DNA of 64,000 nt from Siphonodentalium dalli (lineage: Eukaryota; Mollusca; Scaphopoda; Gadilida; Siphonodentaliidae). The translations under genes and the position numbers were made by a program. Under the pieces are notes generated by a model. It worked only from the letters and a program-made list of their open reading frames with translations. It was not told the DNA's origin and made no database searches. This document shows positions 61,477-64,000 of this stretch, piece after piece (the stretch's first letter is position 1; each line of letters starts with the position of its first letter). The stretch spans positions 31,498,987 through 31,562,986 of the forward strand of contig CP136063.1 of NCBI GenBank assembly GCA_032622095.1, read 5' to 3'.

Positions 61477-61655
61477 CAAAAGTAATGAAATGCTTACCAC
61501 TGCATGAGTATATGTCCTTATAACACGTTCACTGCTCACTACGAGTTATCTCTATTATCATACCTTTTGCATGTAATTGAATGGGCATTGGCAGAGAACA
61601 TGGTAAAACTTGACACAGTTTTCAGTCTTTACGTATTGTTTTTTCGACAACGGCC
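61477..61655. other. Short spacer
   Basis: No gene seen. Confidence 0.3.
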
Positions 61656-61739
61656 CGGCACCAAAAATACGATAGTCGATACTGAGACGGCACTGTAATA
61701 AAATTTCTTGCCGGTTTCACACCGAATATCCGGTGACGG
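61656..61739. repeat. CGGCACC direct repeat, left copy
   Basis: CGGCACCAAAAATACGAT through CCGGTGACGG repeats at 62867-62943 with few changes plus a 7-base indel. The two copies bracket the LINE C-terminal fragment. Confidence 0.8.
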
Positions 61740-62860
61740 ATTGTGTTGGAAACAAAAGTGATGAAACATCCCTAAAATTTTTCGGAATTACAATCGATGA
61801 AAACCTCACGTTTAAAGACCATACCTCGGCGGTATGTTCTAAAATGGCAAGAGCCCTATATGGTATGATCAAGGTGAGGAAATTTTTCCCAGGAGATGCC
61901 CTTCGAACGCTATATTATGCCTTAATTCAAAGCCGTCTTGTCTATGGAATTCAAATTTGGGGGCACTCAGTATCATCCAATAAGGCCTTCCTACTACAAA
62001 AGAGAGCTATCAGAACAATACGCTATGCCAAATACAACAGCCACACTGAACCCTTATTCAAAAATAGAAATATTTTGAAATTCAGAGATTTGCATGCATG
62101 TCATGTTAGTCTGTTTATGTATGATTGGACACATGTTAACCTACCGGCATCATTTCTAACAGCATTTGACAACAAGATATCAATCACCAGACAATCTGGA
62201 TGCATTAGGGAAATTAAATCACGAACGACATTCTCAGAGGTTTTACCTAAACATTCATTCCCAAGATTATGGAATGAAACTGACAAAAAACTAAAATCAA
62301 TTGAAAGCCGACAAAACTTTAAATATCAAATGAAGGTCAATGTTATCAATGCTTATGATGCAAACTTTAAAATGTAAAAACAAAACTTGCAGAGACTGTT
62401 TTCCTCCCAAAAGCTCATAATTAAACTACATATACTTAACTCCCGAGTAACAAGCCAGTCCCCTCCCCGGTCGTGAGTGCTGATTACCCTGAAAACTCGC
62501 CCTTATTGGACCCTGCTAACACGATTTAATTACCACATACGCATTATCATTGTTACTTAAGCAGGGTCCAACTTACTATTAGAAAGTGTTCTTTAAATTG
62601 CCGTGCACACGCCTACATAGCCATAACTATACGGTACAATGTACTTAATACAATATTTTGATATTATAAATTACAGTATTTTCTTATTAGCACATCAACT
62701 TGAGATTATGCCATTGATATATTAGTTATTATATTGACAACGGGGGTGACAGGAAGACAGCCAATCCTGGTTATGCCACTCCCACACAATAATTACACTT
62801 GATTTTTGATATATTATTGTTGATTTGTTGTAAACTAATTATTGTGTGAATAAAACATCT
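61733..62860 (+). pseudogene. LINE ORF2 C-terminal fragment with 3' UTR
   Basis: The open frame to 62377 encodes SLKFFGITIDENLTFKDH, VCSKMARALYGMIKVRKFFP, TLYYALIQSRLVYGIQIWG, LLQKRAIRTI, HTEPLFKNRNILKF and FPRLWNETDKKL. This is the standard region after the reverse transcriptase in CR1/L2/jockey-like LINEs. There is no ATG and no reverse transcriptase before it, so the copy is 5'-truncated. From 62378 to about 62860 the sequence looks like a LINE 3' UTR. It may belong to the same LINE as the endonuclease piece at 60330, with the middle deleted, or be a separate insertion. Confidence 0.82.
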
Positions 62861-62866
62861 ACGGTA

Positions 62867-62995
62867 CGGCACCGAAAATACGATACTGAGACGGCACTGT
62901 AATAAAATTGCTTGCCGGTTCCACACCGTATATCCGGTGACGGTACGGCATTGTACTTAGGCACCGGTTCGACTCCGAATATCCGGCGACAGAAC
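62867..62995. repeat. CGGCACC direct repeat, right copy and partial third
   Basis: 62867-62943 matches 61656-61739; at about 62952-62995 a third, partial unit (GGCACCGGTTCGACTCCGAA then TATCCGGCGACAG) follows. The motif therefore pre-existed as a short tandem array or was made by insertion. Confidence 0.75.
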
Positions 62996-64000
62996 GGCAC
63001 CGTCCTTATCATTATATTAAGATGGTATCACGACACCAATCATTCTGATTGACATGATAACCTCTGAATGGGAACACAGTATAGTTGTTAGCTGTTTATC
63101 AACTTCATGAAAACGTGTTTGTTGTGTGTAGCTCGAAATGGTGAAATTAGAAACTGTGTCCGTCTGAACTTCAACTTCAATTCAATATTTACCTGATCGA
63201 CTGCCTGCACGATGCCATGCTCAATAAGAACTTAATACATATTTAATTCATTCTGGTCCCGTTCTCTTTTATTAAGGGTTAACAAAATATTTTAATAACA
63301 TAACATCCTCAAAATTATTTGCGGGTGTATTCGATTGATTTTCGGAACGAAAGTACCTACCAACAGTATATCAAATGCCAGGCGTATATCATGCACTTGG
63401 GATGAGGGCGTATTTTGGTCAAACAGCGCAAAAATAAGTTGAAATATTGTTCTGATAATTATAATTACAATTGCGCTCCAAAATACATCTCAATATCCGC
63501 TTTTGAATTTTACCCGGTATCGATATAGGTCGATAAATAAATGAACTGCCTATCTTCTGTATGAGCATTATATGTCCCAGAGATATTTCGATACGCATTG
63601 AAGTAAAAAAAATACAACTTAATTTAACACGATATTTGTGTTCCAAACCAAAAAAAAAACAGCTAGCCATTTTAGTAACAGCATGGAACAGAAGAGCGTT
63701 CCGTGATAGGCCTATATATATAGTGTATTCCTAGTGTGGTAAAACTAAAGAACGTTAATTTTACTTCTGTGCGAACAATTTAAAACAGCTGGAAAATGGC
63801 TTACCACGGAAAATATTTTTGAGAGCACATATATTATTACTTATGTCAATTTGTTTGTATGTATTACATGTACATGTTCTGTTCGAAATTAAATATTGTT
63901 TACACCAATTGAGCGCGTTAAAATTCTAACTATACGGCGTGCATGGGTCACGTTTTAACGGAGAATAAATTAACTACGTAGCTTCCATAGCATTATAATA
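62996..64000. other. Non-coding DNA to window end
   Basis: No gene or known element was recognised. Confidence 0.4.

Overview
This window is AT-rich nuclear DNA from an animal, most likely a marine invertebrate such as a mollusc, another lophotrochozoan or an invertebrate deuterostome; the phylum cannot be fixed from the sequence. The signs are long C2H2 zinc-finger arrays with metazoan-type linkers (TGDRPY), LINE pieces with RRM/coiled-coil, PHD/coiled-coil and endonuclease modules, many small inverted-repeat elements, and frequent ATGTACATGT words. There are no bacterial-style operons. I saw no rRNA, tRNA or CRISPR array.

Layout. 1-3655: an unrecognised Ser/Thr-rich minus-strand gene split by a frame change, plus its upstream DNA. 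3656-7050: an old transposon with ~100-bp inverted ends and TA flanks. It carries the decayed copy of a large multi-copy invertebrate gene (Asp-Thr-Asp motif, Cys-rich tail), itself hit by a 322-bp element with a 9-bp target duplication. 6796-19021: first copy of a 12-kb duplicated block holding small elements, a zinc-finger gene, a 'CCCAGGTG' minisatellite and a degenerate tandem repeat. 19022-27580: LINE fragments, one with an intact 405-aa ORF1, and non-coding DNA. 27580-36840: two head-to-head zinc-finger genes, the minus-strand one cut by an 862-bp transposon, separated by about 4 kb of nested elements and LINE debris. 36840-39176: an approximately 160-bp tandem repeat. 39177-51690: second copy of the 12-kb block, about 99% identical by eye where compared. 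51466-60215: foldback and inverted-repeat elements. 60330-62950: a broken LINE with endonuclease and C-terminal pieces, interrupted by another small element.

The central theme is a young zinc-finger gene cluster growing inside transposon-rich DNA. All four zinc-finger loci (about 11.4, 30.0, 34.9 and 43.8 kb) share a related 5' flank and N-terminal leader, so they are one lineage-specific family. They differ in finger number, in some DNA-contact residues, and in how far the 3' half of each array has decayed through stops and frameshifts. The right end of the 12-kb block lies inside a foldback element that is whole only beside copy 2, which suggests that copy 2 keeps the older right flank.

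Protein assignments come from motif recognition by eye. No search or alignment could be run; identity statements come from visual comparison.
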